A program made the position numbers and the translations under genes. This document shows positions 1 to 8,310 of a stretch of DNA of 64,000 nucleotides, in pieces. Position 1 is the stretch's first letter. The number at the start of each line of letters is the position of its first letter. Source of the stretch: Halopelagius inordinatus (GTDB taxonomy: Archaea; Halobacteriota; Halobacteria; Halobacteriales; Haloferacaceae). The stretch is taken from contig NZ_FOOQ01000001.1 of NCBI RefSeq assembly GCF_900113245.1, forward strand, positions 620,001 to 684,000. The letters run 5' to 3'. A model generated the notes under the pieces. That model was not told where the DNA came from and did not search any database. It worked only from the letters and a program-made list of their open reading frames with translations.

Positions 1-100
1 GCAGTCGACAGTCGGCATACGTGTACGTTTGCGAGCGTCCCTAAATCGCGTTCGCTCCGGAGTTCGCCGCCGCCGAACGTTCTGTTTCGTGCGCCCCAGA

Positions 101-108
101 GTTTAAGT
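101..108 (+). promoter_or_regulatory. TATA-like element for tfb
   Basis: gtttaagt lies 28-36 nt before the ATG at 137. This is the spacing expected for a leaderless haloarchaeal transcript starting at that ATG. It argues against the GTG at 107, which lies inside the element. Confidence 0.45.
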
Positions 109-136
109 GTCAGCCACCGTGGACTATATAAATGCG

Positions 137-1120
137 ATGACACGGCCCACCCGCCAGCGGGAGCGAGATGTTGAACGGACGCGATGGCAGGGCGAAAACG
201 AGAACGTCGACGACGAAGAGGAGGACGAGATCGACTTAGACGAGGTCGACGACGAGGACCTCGTTCGCACGGGCGACGGTGAACTCATCCACGAACCGAC
301 CGGCATCATAATCGAAGAAGAACAGATAGACCCCGGACCGGAGTGGCGCGCGTTCAACCACTCCGAGCGTCAAGAGAAGTCCCGCGTCGGCGCGCCGACG
401 ACCCAGACGATGCACGACAAGGGACTGACGACGACCATCGACTGGAAGGACAAAGACGCCTACGGACGGTCTATCTCCTCGCGGAAACGCTCGCAGATGC
501 ACCGCCTCCGCAAGTGGCAAGAGCGAATCCGCACGAAGGACGCGGGCGAACGCAACCTCCAGTTTGCGCTCTCCGAAATCGACCGGATGGCCTCCGCACT
601 CGGCGTCCCGCGGTCGGTCCGAGAAGTCGCGTCCGTCATCTACCGCCGCGCGTTGAGCGAGGATCTCATCCGCGGGCGGTCTATCGAGGGCGTCGCCACC
701 TCCGCGCTGTACGCCGCCTGTCGAAAGGAGGGCATCCCCCGGTCGCTCGAAGAGATATCCGAGGTTTCTCGTGTCGAACGGAAGGAAATCGGCCGAACGT
801 ACCGCTACATCTCCCAGGAACTCGGCTTGGAGATGAAACCGGTCGACCCCAAGAAGTACGTCCCGCGCTTCTGTTCGGAACTCGACCTCTCGAAGGAGGT
901 CCAATCGAAGGCGAACGAGATAATCGAAACGACCGCCGAGAAGGGACTGCTCTCGGGGAAATCGCCGACCGGGTACGCGGCCGCGGCCATCTACGCCGCG
1001 TCGCTTCTGTGCAACGAGAAGAAGACCCAACGCGAAGTCGCCGACGTCGCGCAGGTGACCGAGGTCACCATCCGCAACCGCTACCAAGAGCAGATCGAAG
1101 CGATGGGCATCCACGGCTGA
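137..1120 (+). CDS. tfb: Transcription initiation factor IIB (TFB), zinc ribbon degenerate
   Basis: General transcription factor of 327 aa. It should bridge TBP/TATA and RNA polymerase through two cyclin-like repeats, which are intact in the C-terminal two thirds (conserved [16 protein letters not shown] linker and [16 protein letters not shown]). The N-terminal zinc ribbon that normally docks RNA polymerase is abnormal. At residues 34-60, where the TFB at 57644-58696 has CPEC and CDDC, this protein has acidic residues and HEPT, with no cysteine at all. The following GPEWRAF segment is normal. I chose the ATG at 137 because a TTTAAG box lies about 30 nt upstream; a GTG at 107 would add 10 residues. 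It is monocistronic, with nreA 168 nt downstream. A specialised TFB paralogue is the likeliest role. The fold call is certain; loss of metal binding is inferred from the sequence. Confidence 0.93.
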   Translation: MTRPTRQRERDVERTRWQGENENVDDEEEDEIDLDEVDDEDLVRTGDGELIHEPTGIIIEEEQIDPGPEWRAFNHSERQEKSRVGAPTTQTMHDKGLTTTIDWKDKDAYGRSISSRKRSQMHRLRKWQERIRTKDAGERNLQFALSEIDRMASALGVPRSVREVASVIYRRALSEDLIRGRSIEGVATSALYAACRKEGIPRSLEEISEVSRVERKEIGRTYRYISQELGLEMKPVDPKKYVPRFCSELDLSKEVQSKANEIIETTAEKGLLSGKSPTGYAAAAIYAASLLCNEKKTQREVADVAQVTEVTIRNRYQEQIEAMGIHG

Positions 1121-1288
1121 GGCCCCGACTCGCTTCCGCTTTCGACCCCGCGACGCCGCCCCGTCCGGCCGAACGCTTCGACGCGACGCGACTCCGTTTT
1201 CGCCCGCGACCCCGTCGCCGCGCCGTCGGCTAGCGCGTGCGCGCGCGACAGGTTCAAACGACTGGCCGACGTAGCTTCGGCGACTAGG

Positions 1289-2554
1289 ATGCGCCTCGAC
1301 GAGTACATGGACCTCGAAGCCGAGGGCGAACGCGCGAAGCGTCGCCGCCTCGCCCAAGAGAAGTCCTACGACATCCTCGACCACCTCGAACAGTTCCAAC
1401 ACCGGTTCGAGGAGACGGTGCAGGGCGACTCGCTGTTCGGGAGCGTCTCGCCCTCCATCTTCGTCGGCACCTCGAACTACCCGAACGTCTCGACGGGCAT
1501 CCTCTCGCCGGTCGGTCACGAGGAAGACGCCGCGCAGTTCGAGACGTCCGCCGGGTGGTACGACGAGGGCGTCAGCATCGACGACGTGTTCCAACGGCGG
1601 ACGAGTCTGTTGAACTCGAATCAGACGACGAACTCGGTCGAGGTACACGACGCGTGGGACGGCTTTCTCGGCGTCCAACGCGAGGTGGCCATCGCCGACC
1701 GGCCGGTGAGCGTCGAAATCGGCCTCGACGGGACGCCGGACATCGACTTCGACGTGACCGAAAACGACATCGCGACGCCGACCGGCCCCCGCGCCAGAGC
1801 GCAGTCGGCCGACCTCGCGGAGAACCCCCACGTCCCCCGCCCGGTCGAGAAGACGCTCGAAGACGACGACTGGAACGCCGAAGGCGCGATGAACTACCTC
1901 TACCGCCGCGGATTCGACGTTTACGAGATAAACACCATCCTTTCTGCGGGCGCTCTCGGACAGGGGAAAAACAGGAAACTCGTCCCGACGCGGTGGTCGA
2001 TTACGGCCGTAGACGACACCGTCGGGAAGTTCCTTCGCGGCGGAATCCGGACGAACCCGAGCGTGAACGCCGTCGAGATTCACCGCGAGGAATTCCTCGG
2101 CAACGCCTTCTGGGTGATTCTCGCCCCCGGCGACTGGGAGTACGAACTCGTCGAACTGAAAGCGCCCGGGAGCGTCTGGAACCCCGACCCCGACGCGGGG
2201 ATGTGGCTCGCGGCCGACCGCGAGGGGTTCGAGGGTCGAACCGGATACGTAGAGGAGACCGCGGGCGCGTACCACGCGTCCCGACTCGGCGTCCTCGAAC
2301 ATCTCAGAGAGCGAGGGCGACAGGGGAAGGCACTCGTCGTCAGGCACGTCTCGGACGACTACTGGGGTCCGGTCGGCGTCTGGCAGGTCCGCGAGTCGAT
2401 TCGGAACGCCTTCGACGGCGACCACGCGGAGGCGGAGTCGTTCGCCGCCGCCGTGGGGCAGGTCGCGGAGTATCTCCCCGTTTCGCTCGGCGACCTGCGG
2501 CGAAAGTCCACGATGGCGTCGGGCCTCCAGATGAATCTGGCCGACTTCTCTTGA
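1289..2554 (+). CDS. nreA: DNA repair protein NreA
   Basis: Protein of 421 aa matching the archaeal NreA family (DUF650/DUF651), a PCNA-dependent repair factor that in Haloferax has been linked to UvrABC-dependent repair of mitomycin C damage. Visible signatures are the N-terminal SLFGSVSPSIFVG segment, the central GNAFWVILAPGDWEYELVEL block and RHVSDDYWGPVGVWQVRE near the C-terminus. The protein ends QMNLADFS (Q414, L417, F420), a terminal PIP box that would bind the sliding clamp. The N-terminus is a charged helix rich in Arg and Glu. It stands alone between tfb and a small wHTH gene on the same strand. The assignment rests on family motifs and the PIP box; no nuclease motif is evident to me. 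Confidence 0.92.
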   Translation: MRLDEYMDLEAEGERAKRRRLAQEKSYDILDHLEQFQHRFEETVQGDSLFGSVSPSIFVGTSNYPNVSTGILSPVGHEEDAAQFETSAGWYDEGVSIDDVFQRRTSLLNSNQTTNSVEVHDAWDGFLGVQREVAIADRPVSVEIGLDGTPDIDFDVTENDIATPTGPRARAQSADLAENPHVPRPVEKTLEDDDWNAEGAMNYLYRRGFDVYEINTILSAGALGQGKNRKLVPTRWSITAVDDTVGKFLRGGIRTNPSVNAVEIHREEFLGNAFWVILAPGDWEYELVELKAPGSVWNPDPDAGMWLAADREGFEGRTGYVEETAGAYHASRLGVLEHLRERGRQGKALVVRHVSDDYWGPVGVWQVRESIRNAFDGDHAEAESFAAAVGQVAEYLPVSLGDLRRKSTMASGLQMNLADFS

Positions 2555-2610
2555 CTCGCCGGATTCCCCGCTGTCCGACGCCGAACCGCGCCGTGGGACC
2601 CACGACAAAA

Positions 2611-2620
2611 GGTATAATAT
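2611..2620 (+). promoter_or_regulatory. TATA-like element for the DUF7344-like gene
   Basis: ggtataatat predicts transcription start near 2642. That lies between the possible ATG at 2626 and the ATG at 2674, so it favours the latter. Confidence 0.4.
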
Positions 2621-2673
2621 GGGGCATGGAGACTGTGCCCGTAGCGCCATCTCTCGAACGCGATTACAGACCC

Positions 2674-2991
2674 ATGGATAAGGAAGCCCGAGCACTCGGT
2701 GCGTTGGCGAACGCGCGTCGCCTACTGGTTCTGTTATCGCTCAAGGAGAACGAGACGCCGATGTCGCTCGACGCACTGGCGACGGACGTCGCGATGCGGG
2801 AGACGGACTTCCCCGACGAGGACCTCTCGGACGACCACATCGATTCGGTTCTCCTCTCGCTTCACCACGTCCACATCCCGAAACTCGTCTCCGAGGACAT
2901 CGTCGCGTTCCACGAGGACGAAGACCACGTCGCGTTGACAGCGGATATTCACGACATAGAGCGGATTCTGAACGCGGTGTTCGACGACTGA
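2674..2991 (+). CDS. Small winged-helix protein, DUF7344-like
   Basis: Protein of 105 aa with the opening ALGALANARRLLVLLSL typical of haloarchaeal mini winged-helix (DUF7344-type) proteins. A variable acidic hinge follows, then a recognition-like stretch DHIDSVLLSLHHVHIPKL, and a C-terminal strand pair (EDHVALTADIHDIERIL). It is probably cytoplasmic and DNA- or protein-binding; no target is evident. An in-frame ATG at 2626 would add METVPVAPSLERDYRP, but the ggtataatat box at 2611-2620 places the transcript start downstream of it, so I prefer 2674. The family number is recalled by resemblance. Confidence 0.8.
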   Translation: MDKEARALGALANARRLLVLLSLKENETPMSLDALATDVAMRETDFPDEDLSDDHIDSVLLSLHHVHIPKLVSEDIVAFHEDEDHVALTADIHDIERILNAVFDD

Positions 2992-3033
2992 GGCCGACGC
3001 CGCCTCGTCCGGCGAACGACGGCGAGGCGTCGA

Positions 3034-3483
3034 TTACTCCGAATCGAGGTTCGCGTACGCCTCTTCCGCGAGCTCGCCGGTTCGCTCGATTATCTCCGCC
3101 ATCGTCTCGTCGTCGGGTGCAAGGCCCGTCAGTCGCCCGATTCGCATGATACTGACGTGGTACACCGTCTGAACGCCCGGCTTCTCTTGCCAGACGACCA
3201 CGTTGCAGGGGAACAGCGCGCCCATCCGGCCGTCGCTCGCGTCCAAGACCCTGTCCGCCACCTCGGGGTTGCACGCGCCGAGAACGTAGTACGGCTCTCG
3301 GTCCGCGTCCACCTTCTCATTGAGGAGGTCCGAGGGCGAAAACTCCGTCGCCACGCCGAACCCGGCGTCGGTGAACGCCTCGCGGACGTGTTCGACGGCC
3401 TCCTCGTGGTCCATCCGGAGCGTCGCTCGCTTCTCGCCGATGTCGTCGGAATCGAGGCTCTCGGGGTCGAACGGTAGTGCCAT
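3034..3483 (-). CDS. DUF302 domain protein
   Basis: Protein of 149 aa. The core matches the DUF302 fold: HEEAVEHVREAFTDAGFGVATEFS, then YYVLGACNPEVADRVLD, GALFPCNVVVWQ and a terminal amphipathic helix. DUF302 proteins are small alpha/beta proteins of unknown biochemistry, often proposed to bind a ligand or metal; the conserved Cys in ACNP and the FPCNV Cys are both present. The start ATG (complement of 3481-3483) gives MALPFDPESLD, a natural beginning. It lies 107 nt downstream of a CPBP gene on the same strand and may be co-transcribed with it. No signal peptide or membrane segment is seen. Confidence 0.88.
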   Translation of the reverse strand: MALPFDPESLDSDDIGEKRATLRMDHEEAVEHVREAFTDAGFGVATEFSPSDLLNEKVDADREPYYVLGACNPEVADRVLDASDGRMGALFPCNVVVWQEKPGVQTVYHVSIMRIGRLTGLAPDDETMAEIIERTGELAEEAYANLDSE

Positions 3484-3590
3484 ACTCGACGGTTCGGGCG
3501 GTACGGGCGAAAAGCTATGGGAGTGTATCGAGCGCGCACTACTGGTCGAGCGTCGTCGCGACTCTTTCTCTCGCGCGTCGAACGGGCTAT

Positions 3591-4280
3591 CTATAACGGA
3601 ATCTGCAGCCACCGGAACCACCCGACGACCCGTTCGGGCGGCAACAGGGGGTCGTGCAAGACCAACCAATCGAGGAGACAGAGACCGATTCCGTGCGCGA
3701 CGACGGAGGGGAGAATCGAGTCGCTCTCGTAGTCCACCGCGCCGAAGAGGACGTCCGTCGGCCCCGAAAGGAGGAGTTCGATGGGGGGTTTTCCGATGTG
3801 GTGGAACGCGTAGACGAGGGGGCTGATGAACACGCTCTTGAACCCGAGTTCGTCGCTGACGCCGACGCAGAGCAGTCCCCGGTAGTACGTCTCCGCCGCG
3901 ATGACGACGAGCAACTGCTTGAGAGCGTGCGGTAGGAAGTCGCCGAGTGCGGCGGTCGTTCCCCACATCGGATAGTACGCCCGCACCGAGGGGAGCGACG
4001 ACCCGACGAGGTAGAACGGGAGGACGAACAGGGCGAGAAGCGCGGTGTTTCGGAGCACCGTTCGGTCGACGCGCCACCCGAGACTGCGGCCGTGCGTGAT
4101 GGCGAGCGTTCCCGGGAAGACGACGAACACGATAAGGTCGCGGACCACGCGGTAGGTGAGGTCCGACGACGGGACGGTCCAGACCCCCCACAGAACCGTC
4201 AGGAGAAATCCGACGAGGAGGGACCGCTGGACCCACGTGAGGCGTGCGAGCGAATCGCGGAGCGTTCGATGTCCGAACAC
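3591..4280 (-). CDS. CPBP-family intramembrane protein (CAAX protease-like)
   Basis: Polytopic membrane protein of 229 aa with CPBP/ABI signatures. It has AETYYRG, corresponding to the glutamate-arginine motif EExxxR with the first Glu replaced by Ala, then FHHIG and a late VVAHGIG histidine motif. Members are intramembrane metalloproteases (Rce1-type) or related non-proteolytic proteins. The loss of one Glu leaves activity uncertain, although the second Glu and both His motifs remain. It lies upstream of the DUF302 gene on the minus strand and just after a DUF5789-like gene (16 nt), so the three may form one unit. Confidence 0.85.
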   Translation of the reverse strand: MFGHRTLRDSLARLTWVQRSLLVGFLLTVLWGVWTVPSSDLTYRVVRDLIVFVVFPGTLAITHGRSLGWRVDRTVLRNTALLALFVLPFYLVGSSLPSVRAYYPMWGTTAALGDFLPHALKQLLVVIAAETYYRGLLCVGVSDELGFKSVFISPLVYAFHHIGKPPIELLLSGPTDVLFGAVDYESDSILPSVVAHGIGLCLLDWLVLHDPLLPPERVVGWFRWLQIPL

Positions 4281-4296
4281 CGTCTGGAGGCGCCGC

Positions 4297-4578
4297 CTAC
4301 TCCGTCTCGACGGGCCCGTTCCCGACGACCGACCGGACTTCTTCGAGGAACGTCTGGCGCTTGTCGAAATAGGTCTCGTCGATTCGGTCGAGCACGTCAG
4401 AGAGCGTCTGCGGTCCGGACGGCGTCCGAATCACGGCGTCGCCCTCCTGACGTTCGACCCAACTCGCTTGCTTGGGCCACGTCAGTCGAGACGCGACTCG
4501 CGCTATCGGCTGCCCTTCGACGGGCGTCTCTTCGCCGAGTTCGACGACGGGTCCCTCGTCTTCTTCCTCGTCAGCCAT
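4297..4578 (-). CDS. DUF5789-like small acidic protein
   Basis: Protein of 93 aa resembling haloarchaeal DUF5789 proteins: an acidic N-terminus, then LTWPKQASWVERQEGDAVIRTPSGPQTLSDVLD and an FDKRQTFLEEVRSVVG helix. The function is unknown. The small helical pattern resembles a nucleic-acid-binding or regulatory module, but no catalytic residues are visible. It sits 16 nt upstream of the CPBP gene on the same strand, suggesting co-transcription. The family number is recalled by resemblance. Confidence 0.8.
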   Translation of the reverse strand: MADEEEDEGPVVELGEETPVEGQPIARVASRLTWPKQASWVERQEGDAVIRTPSGPQTLSDVLDRIDETYFDKRQTFLEEVRSVVGNGPVETE

Positions 4579-4753
4579 ACCCCGAAATTTGCCATCCCCG
4601 GCAATAATCCCTTCGACACCGTTTCAGGTCGCCGCGTACCCGCTCTGCGGGCCCCACCGCTCCCGCGGGTCACGCACCGCGGCGGGCGGCGTCTCGCAGT
4701 CGTCGTACGTCTGTCTGACGCACCGTTTTGTGGTTCGAGGTTCAAACCCCGCC

Positions 4754-5620
4754 ATGACCAGTCTCTCGGAGGTGTACCACGGGGGGGAGCGTTCGGGGCC
4801 GAGCCTCCGGCGACTGACGTTCGGACTGGGGCTTTTCCTCGTCGGCGCACTCCTCGTCGTCGCCGGAATCGTCGTCGCCTCGACGGACCTTCTCATCGGT
4901 GCCGGAACGACGCTCGGCGACGTCCGAGAACTCGGCGGCATCCTCGGCGGCGTTGGCGTCCCGGCGGTGTTCTTGGGCGTCTTCGCCGTCCTTCCGTCGG
5001 GCCGTCTGACCAAGGCCGCCGCCGTCGTCGGCGCGGCTATCGCGCTCATGGGCGTCGTCCTCTTCTCTCACGCGTACCCGTGTCAGTGGTCCGGAGCGAC
5101 CTGCGGACAGGGACTGACGGAACTGACGCTTCCCACCGTCGCCGTCTACTTCCTCGGCACCATCACCACGTTCTGGTGTCTGTTCGTCGGCGTCGCCAAC
5201 TTCAAGACGCGTAACGACCCCGGCGGAACCGCCACCGTCGAGGTGACGAAGAAAGGCGAGACGCGCTACGTCGAAGTCGAACGCTCCCGCGGCGGACTCG
5301 GCGGCATCGGCTTCCTCGGCGGCCAACCCGACGGCGACGTGGACACCCAGACCGCCGCGGCGTCGGAGAGGCAGCGTTCGGACTCCTCTCCGGCCTCCGC
5401 CGCATCGCTCTCCGACGGCGGCACGGACGCGCAGTCTCTCTCCTCGCCGATGGACTCCGCCTCCGGCGGACGACCGCAGTCGACGCCCGCAGACACCTAC
5501 TGCGGCAACTGCGACCACTTCGAGTACGTCAGAACCGACGAGGGCATCCAACCGTACTGCGGCCGTCACGACGAACTGATGGACGACATGGACCCCTGCG
5601 ACGAGTGGACGCCGCGCTGA
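4754..5620 (+). CDS. Membrane protein with C-terminal cysteine-rich zinc-binding tail (DUF7139-like)
   Basis: Protein of 288 aa with four hydrophobic segments in the first half (FGLGLFLVGALLVVAGIVVAS, ILGGVGVPAVFLGVFAVLPS, AAAVVGAAIALMGVVLF, LPTVAVYFLGTITTFWCLFVG). A soluble region with a VEVTKKGETRYVEVE strand pair follows, then a Ser/Ala-rich linker and a C-terminal CGNCDHF...YCGRH...DPCDEW module that should bind zinc. The length and this arrangement match a haloarchaeal family recalled as DUF7139. Its function is unknown. The ATG at 4754 follows a non-coding spacer that contains a TTCGAGGTTCAAACC stretch (considered and rejected as tRNA). A T5 tract follows the stop. Confidence 0.85.
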   Translation: MTSLSEVYHGGERSGPSLRRLTFGLGLFLVGALLVVAGIVVASTDLLIGAGTTLGDVRELGGILGGVGVPAVFLGVFAVLPSGRLTKAAAVVGAAIALMGVVLFSHAYPCQWSGATCGQGLTELTLPTVAVYFLGTITTFWCLFVGVANFKTRNDPGGTATVEVTKKGETRYVEVERSRGGLGGIGFLGGQPDGDVDTQTAAASERQRSDSSPASAASLSDGGTDAQSLSSPMDSASGGRPQSTPADTYCGNCDHFEYVRTDEGIQPYCGRHDELMDDMDPCDEWTPR

Positions 5621-5624
5621 ACCG

Positions 5625-5629
5625 TTTTT
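5625..5629 (+). terminator. T-tract terminator
   Basis: TTTTT starts 5 nt after the stop of the DUF7139-like gene, in a 16-bp spacer between convergent genes. Archaeal polymerase commonly terminates at short U-tracts. Confidence 0.4.
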
Positions 5630-5636
5630 CTCTCCG

Positions 5637-6119
5637 TCACTCCGCTAATCCGTCGAGTCGCTCCGCGACGTCCGTCCAGTGACTCCCCCGCCAGAACACC
5701 TGTCCGCAGTCGCGACACCGGTAGCGTCTCGCCTCCTCGGCGTCCGGCGCGTACTCCGGCACGTCATCCCCGTCGCCGACGGGGACGACGACGCCGTTGC
5801 ACGACCCACAGCGGACGGGGTCGTCGCTCAGCGTCAGGTCGTACCCCGCGTCGCGGAACTCCCGCAACTGCGCTTCGATGTCTTTCGTGCGCAGGAGGAC
5901 GCTCTCTCTCGCGCGCCGGGCGAGTTGCTCGTCTCGCGTGACGAGCGTTCGACCCTCCGTCGCGGCGCGTTCGAGGAGTCTCTCGTCGCCGGGGTCGTCG
6001 CCGCTATCGAGGACGTAGGCGGCGTCGTAGCCGCACATCCGCAGGTATCTCGCGAGTTTGCCGAGCATCGCGTCCACGAGGAGGCTCTCTTCGGGACCGG
6101 ACTCCGCGTCCCCGACCAT
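5637..6119 (-). CDS. Mut7-C RNase domain protein (PIN-like plus zinc ribbon)
   Basis: Protein of 160 aa. The N-terminal half, LLVDAMLGKLARYLRMCGYDAAYV...RTLVTRDEQLARRA, is the Mut7-C (DUF82) PIN-like nuclease core, with acidic residues D16 and the TRDEQL motif. The C-terminal half is a zinc ribbon with CGSC and CRDC pairs followed by VFWRGSHW. Family members are thought to be RNases, by homology to the C-terminal domain of nematode Mut-7. The ATG overlaps the polX stop by one base (TGATG), so it is translationally coupled to PolX as the last gene of a DUF5788-polX-Mut7C operon. Confidence 0.92.
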   Translation of the reverse strand: MVGDAESGPEESLLVDAMLGKLARYLRMCGYDAAYVLDSGDDPGDERLLERAATEGRTLVTRDEQLARRARESVLLRTKDIEAQLREFRDAGYDLTLSDDPVRCGSCNGVVVPVGDGDDVPEYAPDAEEARRYRCRDCGQVFWRGSHWTDVAERLDGLAE

Positions 6120-7867
6120 CAGTGGAGGAACGACCGGAGGTCAGAGAGGGCCCACGCGTTCACCACGTCCGCGGGTTCGCACCACCCGCGTCGGGCGGTG
6201 TGGACGCCGTACCGCACGTAACCGAGCGTGTCCGGTCGGTGCGCGTCGGTATCGACGGCGATGGCCGCACCCGCCTCGACGGCCGTCTTCGCGGGGCCGC
6301 CGTGTAAGTCGAGTCGCGCGGGGTCGCTGTTGATTTCGAGTGCGACGTCGTGTTCGGCCGCCGCCTCCGCGACCCGTCGAACGTCGATATCGAGTCCGGC
6401 CCGGTCGTTGATGAGACGGCCCGTCGGGTGACCGAGGATATCGACGGCGGGGTGTTCGACCGCCCGCACGAGTCGGTCCGTGGCCGCGTCGGGGTCTTGG
6501 TCGAGTGCGGCGTGCGGCGAGGCCACCACCACGTCCAACTCGGCCAACACGTCGTCGCTCGTCGGGATGTCGCCCTCGGCGCCGATGTTCGCCTCGACGC
6601 CGTGGAGGAGTTCGAGTTCGGCGTCGGCCGCAACCTCGCGGAGGGCGTCCATCTGTTCTCTCAGTTCGTCGTCGTCGAGTCCGACGCCGCCGACCATCCC
6701 CGGGCCGGTGGCGTGGTCGGTCACCGCGTAGTAGTCGTATCCGCGCGCCTCCGCGGCGGCGACCATCTCCTCGGGGGAGTTCCGCCCGTCGGACCAGTTC
6801 GTGTGCGTGTGCAGGTCGCCGCGGACGTCTCCGCTTTCGAGGAGTTCCGGCAGGTCGCCCTCCGAGGCGGCCTCCACCTCGCCGGTGTCCTCGCGTAACT
6901 CCGGCGGCACGAGGGGCAGGTCGAGAGCCGCGTACATCGACTCTTCCGTCTCACCGGCGACGCGTTCGCCGACTCGTTGCCCCGCGTCGGGGTCGTCCAC
7001 GTCGCTCACGTCGAAGACGCCGTACTCGTTCATCTTCAGGTCGCGTCGGATGGCGACGTTCCGGAGCTTCAGGTTGTGGTTCTTGCTCCCGGTGAAGTAC
7101 TGCAGGGCCGCGCCGTACTCCGAGGGGACGACGACGCGGAGGTCGATTCGGACGCCGTTCGCGCGGACGCTCGCTTTCTCCGGCCCGGATTCGATGACGG
7201 TCGAGACGCCGTCCCACCCGGTGAACGCCTCCACGACGGCGTCGGCGTCATCGCTCGCGACCAACACGTCCACGTCGCCGATGGTGTCGCGCCACCGGCG
7301 GATGGAGCCCGCGACTTCCACCTGCGACGCCGCCGCCTCGCCGCGGAGCAGTTCGAGCACGTCGTCCGCGAGGGGGCGGGCGTCCCCGAGACGCGCGCGC
7401 TCTTGGGCCCGCCGGGCGAACGCGACGTTCGAGAGGATATTCTCCTCCGTCTTCGGTCCGAACCCTTTGACCTCGCGAATCTCGCCCGCTTCGGCGGCGG
7501 CCTCCAGTTCGTCGAGCGTGGTGATTCCGAGCGTCTCGTACAGCGTTCCGACCGTCTTCGGTCCGACGCCCTCGACGCCCGTCAGCGCCTGTATATCGAC
7601 CGGCATCTCGTCGCGCAGTTCGACCAACTCCGCTATCTCTCCGGTCTCGAAGTACTCGACGACCTTCGAGGAGATGGCGTCGCCGACGCCGTCTATCTCC
7701 TCTACGGTCTCTTTACCCTCCGCGGCGAGTCCCTCTATCGGTCGGCCGTGCGCGCGGATGTTGTCCGCGGCGCGGCGGTAGACGTTCGGTTTGTACTCGA
7801 CGCCGTCGGCTTCGAGTCGGTCGGCGAACTCCTCGAACAGGGCGGCCACCTCCGCGTTCCGACTCAC
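6119..7867 (-). CDS. polX: DNA polymerase X family protein with PHP domain
   Basis: Protein of 582 aa with the bacterial/archaeal PolX layout. An N-terminal 8-kDa-like HhH domain (HhH motifs near 96-108 and 133-144) is followed by a nucleotidyltransferase palm with GSIRR and GDVDVLV catalytic Asp residues (about 187-204), a fingers/thumb region with FTGSKNHNLKLR (about 258-270), and a C-terminal PHP phosphoesterase beginning DLHTHTNWSDG (H353, H355). It is expected to fill gaps in base-excision repair, with PHP-borne 3' exonuclease or phosphatase activity. The start is GTG, overlapping the upstream DUF5788 stop by 4 nt. The downstream Mut7-C gene is coupled by TGATG. Intact and full length. 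Confidence 0.95.
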   Translation of the reverse strand: MSRNAEVAALFEEFADRLEADGVEYKPNVYRRAADNIRAHGRPIEGLAAEGKETVEEIDGVGDAISSKVVEYFETGEIAELVELRDEMPVDIQALTGVEGVGPKTVGTLYETLGITTLDELEAAAEAGEIREVKGFGPKTEENILSNVAFARRAQERARLGDARPLADDVLELLRGEAAASQVEVAGSIRRWRDTIGDVDVLVASDDADAVVEAFTGWDGVSTVIESGPEKASVRANGVRIDLRVVVPSEYGAALQYFTGSKNHNLKLRNVAIRRDLKMNEYGVFDVSDVDDPDAGQRVGERVAGETEESMYAALDLPLVPPELREDTGEVEAASEGDLPELLESGDVRGDLHTHTNWSDGRNSPEEMVAAAEARGYDYYAVTDHATGPGMVGGVGLDDDELREQMDALREVAADAELELLHGVEANIGAEGDIPTSDDVLAELDVVVASPHAALDQDPDAATDRLVRAVEHPAVDILGHPTGRLINDRAGLDIDVRRVAEAAAEHDVALEINSDPARLDLHGGPAKTAVEAGAAIAVDTDAHRPDTLGYVRYGVHTARRGWCEPADVVNAWALSDLRSFLH

Positions 7868-8310
7868 GGGCGGCCACCCCGACGCTTACTGCTCGCGTCG
7901 TCGCGGCCCAGCGCCTGCTTCAGGAAGTTCATCCAGCGCTTTTGGTCCGCCGTCTCCTGCATCTGCTCCTCTTTTTCGAGGTCCTTCGGGCGGAGTTGTT
8001 CGAGGGCGTTCAGCGCCCGGTCGATGCCGATGATGCTCTCGACGAGTTGCTCGCCCTCTTCGTAGCTCACCTCGTTGTCCTCGACTTTCTGGAGGCGTTC
8101 GAGGCGTTCTCGCCGGAGGTTTCGCTTCGCCTGCTCGACTCGCTCTCTCTCGCCGTCGGGAATCGTGTCGCGGCGCTTTATCTCGAAGACGAAGCTCTGC
8201 AGTTCCACCTCTTCGCCCTGTACGTCGATGGCGTCCGGGATGTCCGCGCCCACCGTCGCCCCCTCGCGGTTGGCGCGTTCGAGTAACTGCTTTCGCTCGA
8301 ACTCTTTCAC
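7864..8310 (-). CDS. DUF5788-like coiled-coil protein
   Basis: Protein of 148 aa, first gene of the polX operon. The start is GTG at 8310 (VKEFERKQLLERANREGATV). The reading frame stays open upstream, but that translation looks random and Pro/Arg-rich. A short beta region (GEEVELQSFVFEIKRRDTI) is followed by a long charged helix (RERVEQAKRNLRRERLERLQ) and a second helical part (EEGEQLVESIIGIDRALNAL), ending in a Lys/Arg-rich tail. It resembles a haloarchaeal family recalled as DUF5788, of unknown function. The 4-nt overlap with polX (GTGA) implies a link to DNA repair. Confidence 0.8.
   Translation of the reverse strand: MKEFERKQLLERANREGATVGADIPDAIDVQGEEVELQSFVFEIKRRDTIPDGERERVEQAKRNLRRERLERLQKVEDNEVSYEEGEQLVESIIGIDRALNALEQLRPKDLEKEEQMQETADQKRWMNFLKQALGRDDASSKRRGGRP

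Noticed and set aside
107-136. GTG start for tfb 30 nt upstream
   Set aside because: It overlaps the TATA-like box, and the added residues do not resemble a TFB N-terminus; kept only as an alternative.
236-2695. Very long minus-strand frame over tfb and nreA
   Set aside because: Shadow of the real genes: high-GC codon bias opens an antisense frame, and the translation is Arg/Val-rich without domains.
4690-4756. Possible tRNA 3' end (ggttcgaggttcaaaccccgcc)
   Set aside because: The TTCAAAC loop match does not give a 5-bp T stem (cgagg against cccgc pairs only twice), and no D or anticodon arm fits upstream.
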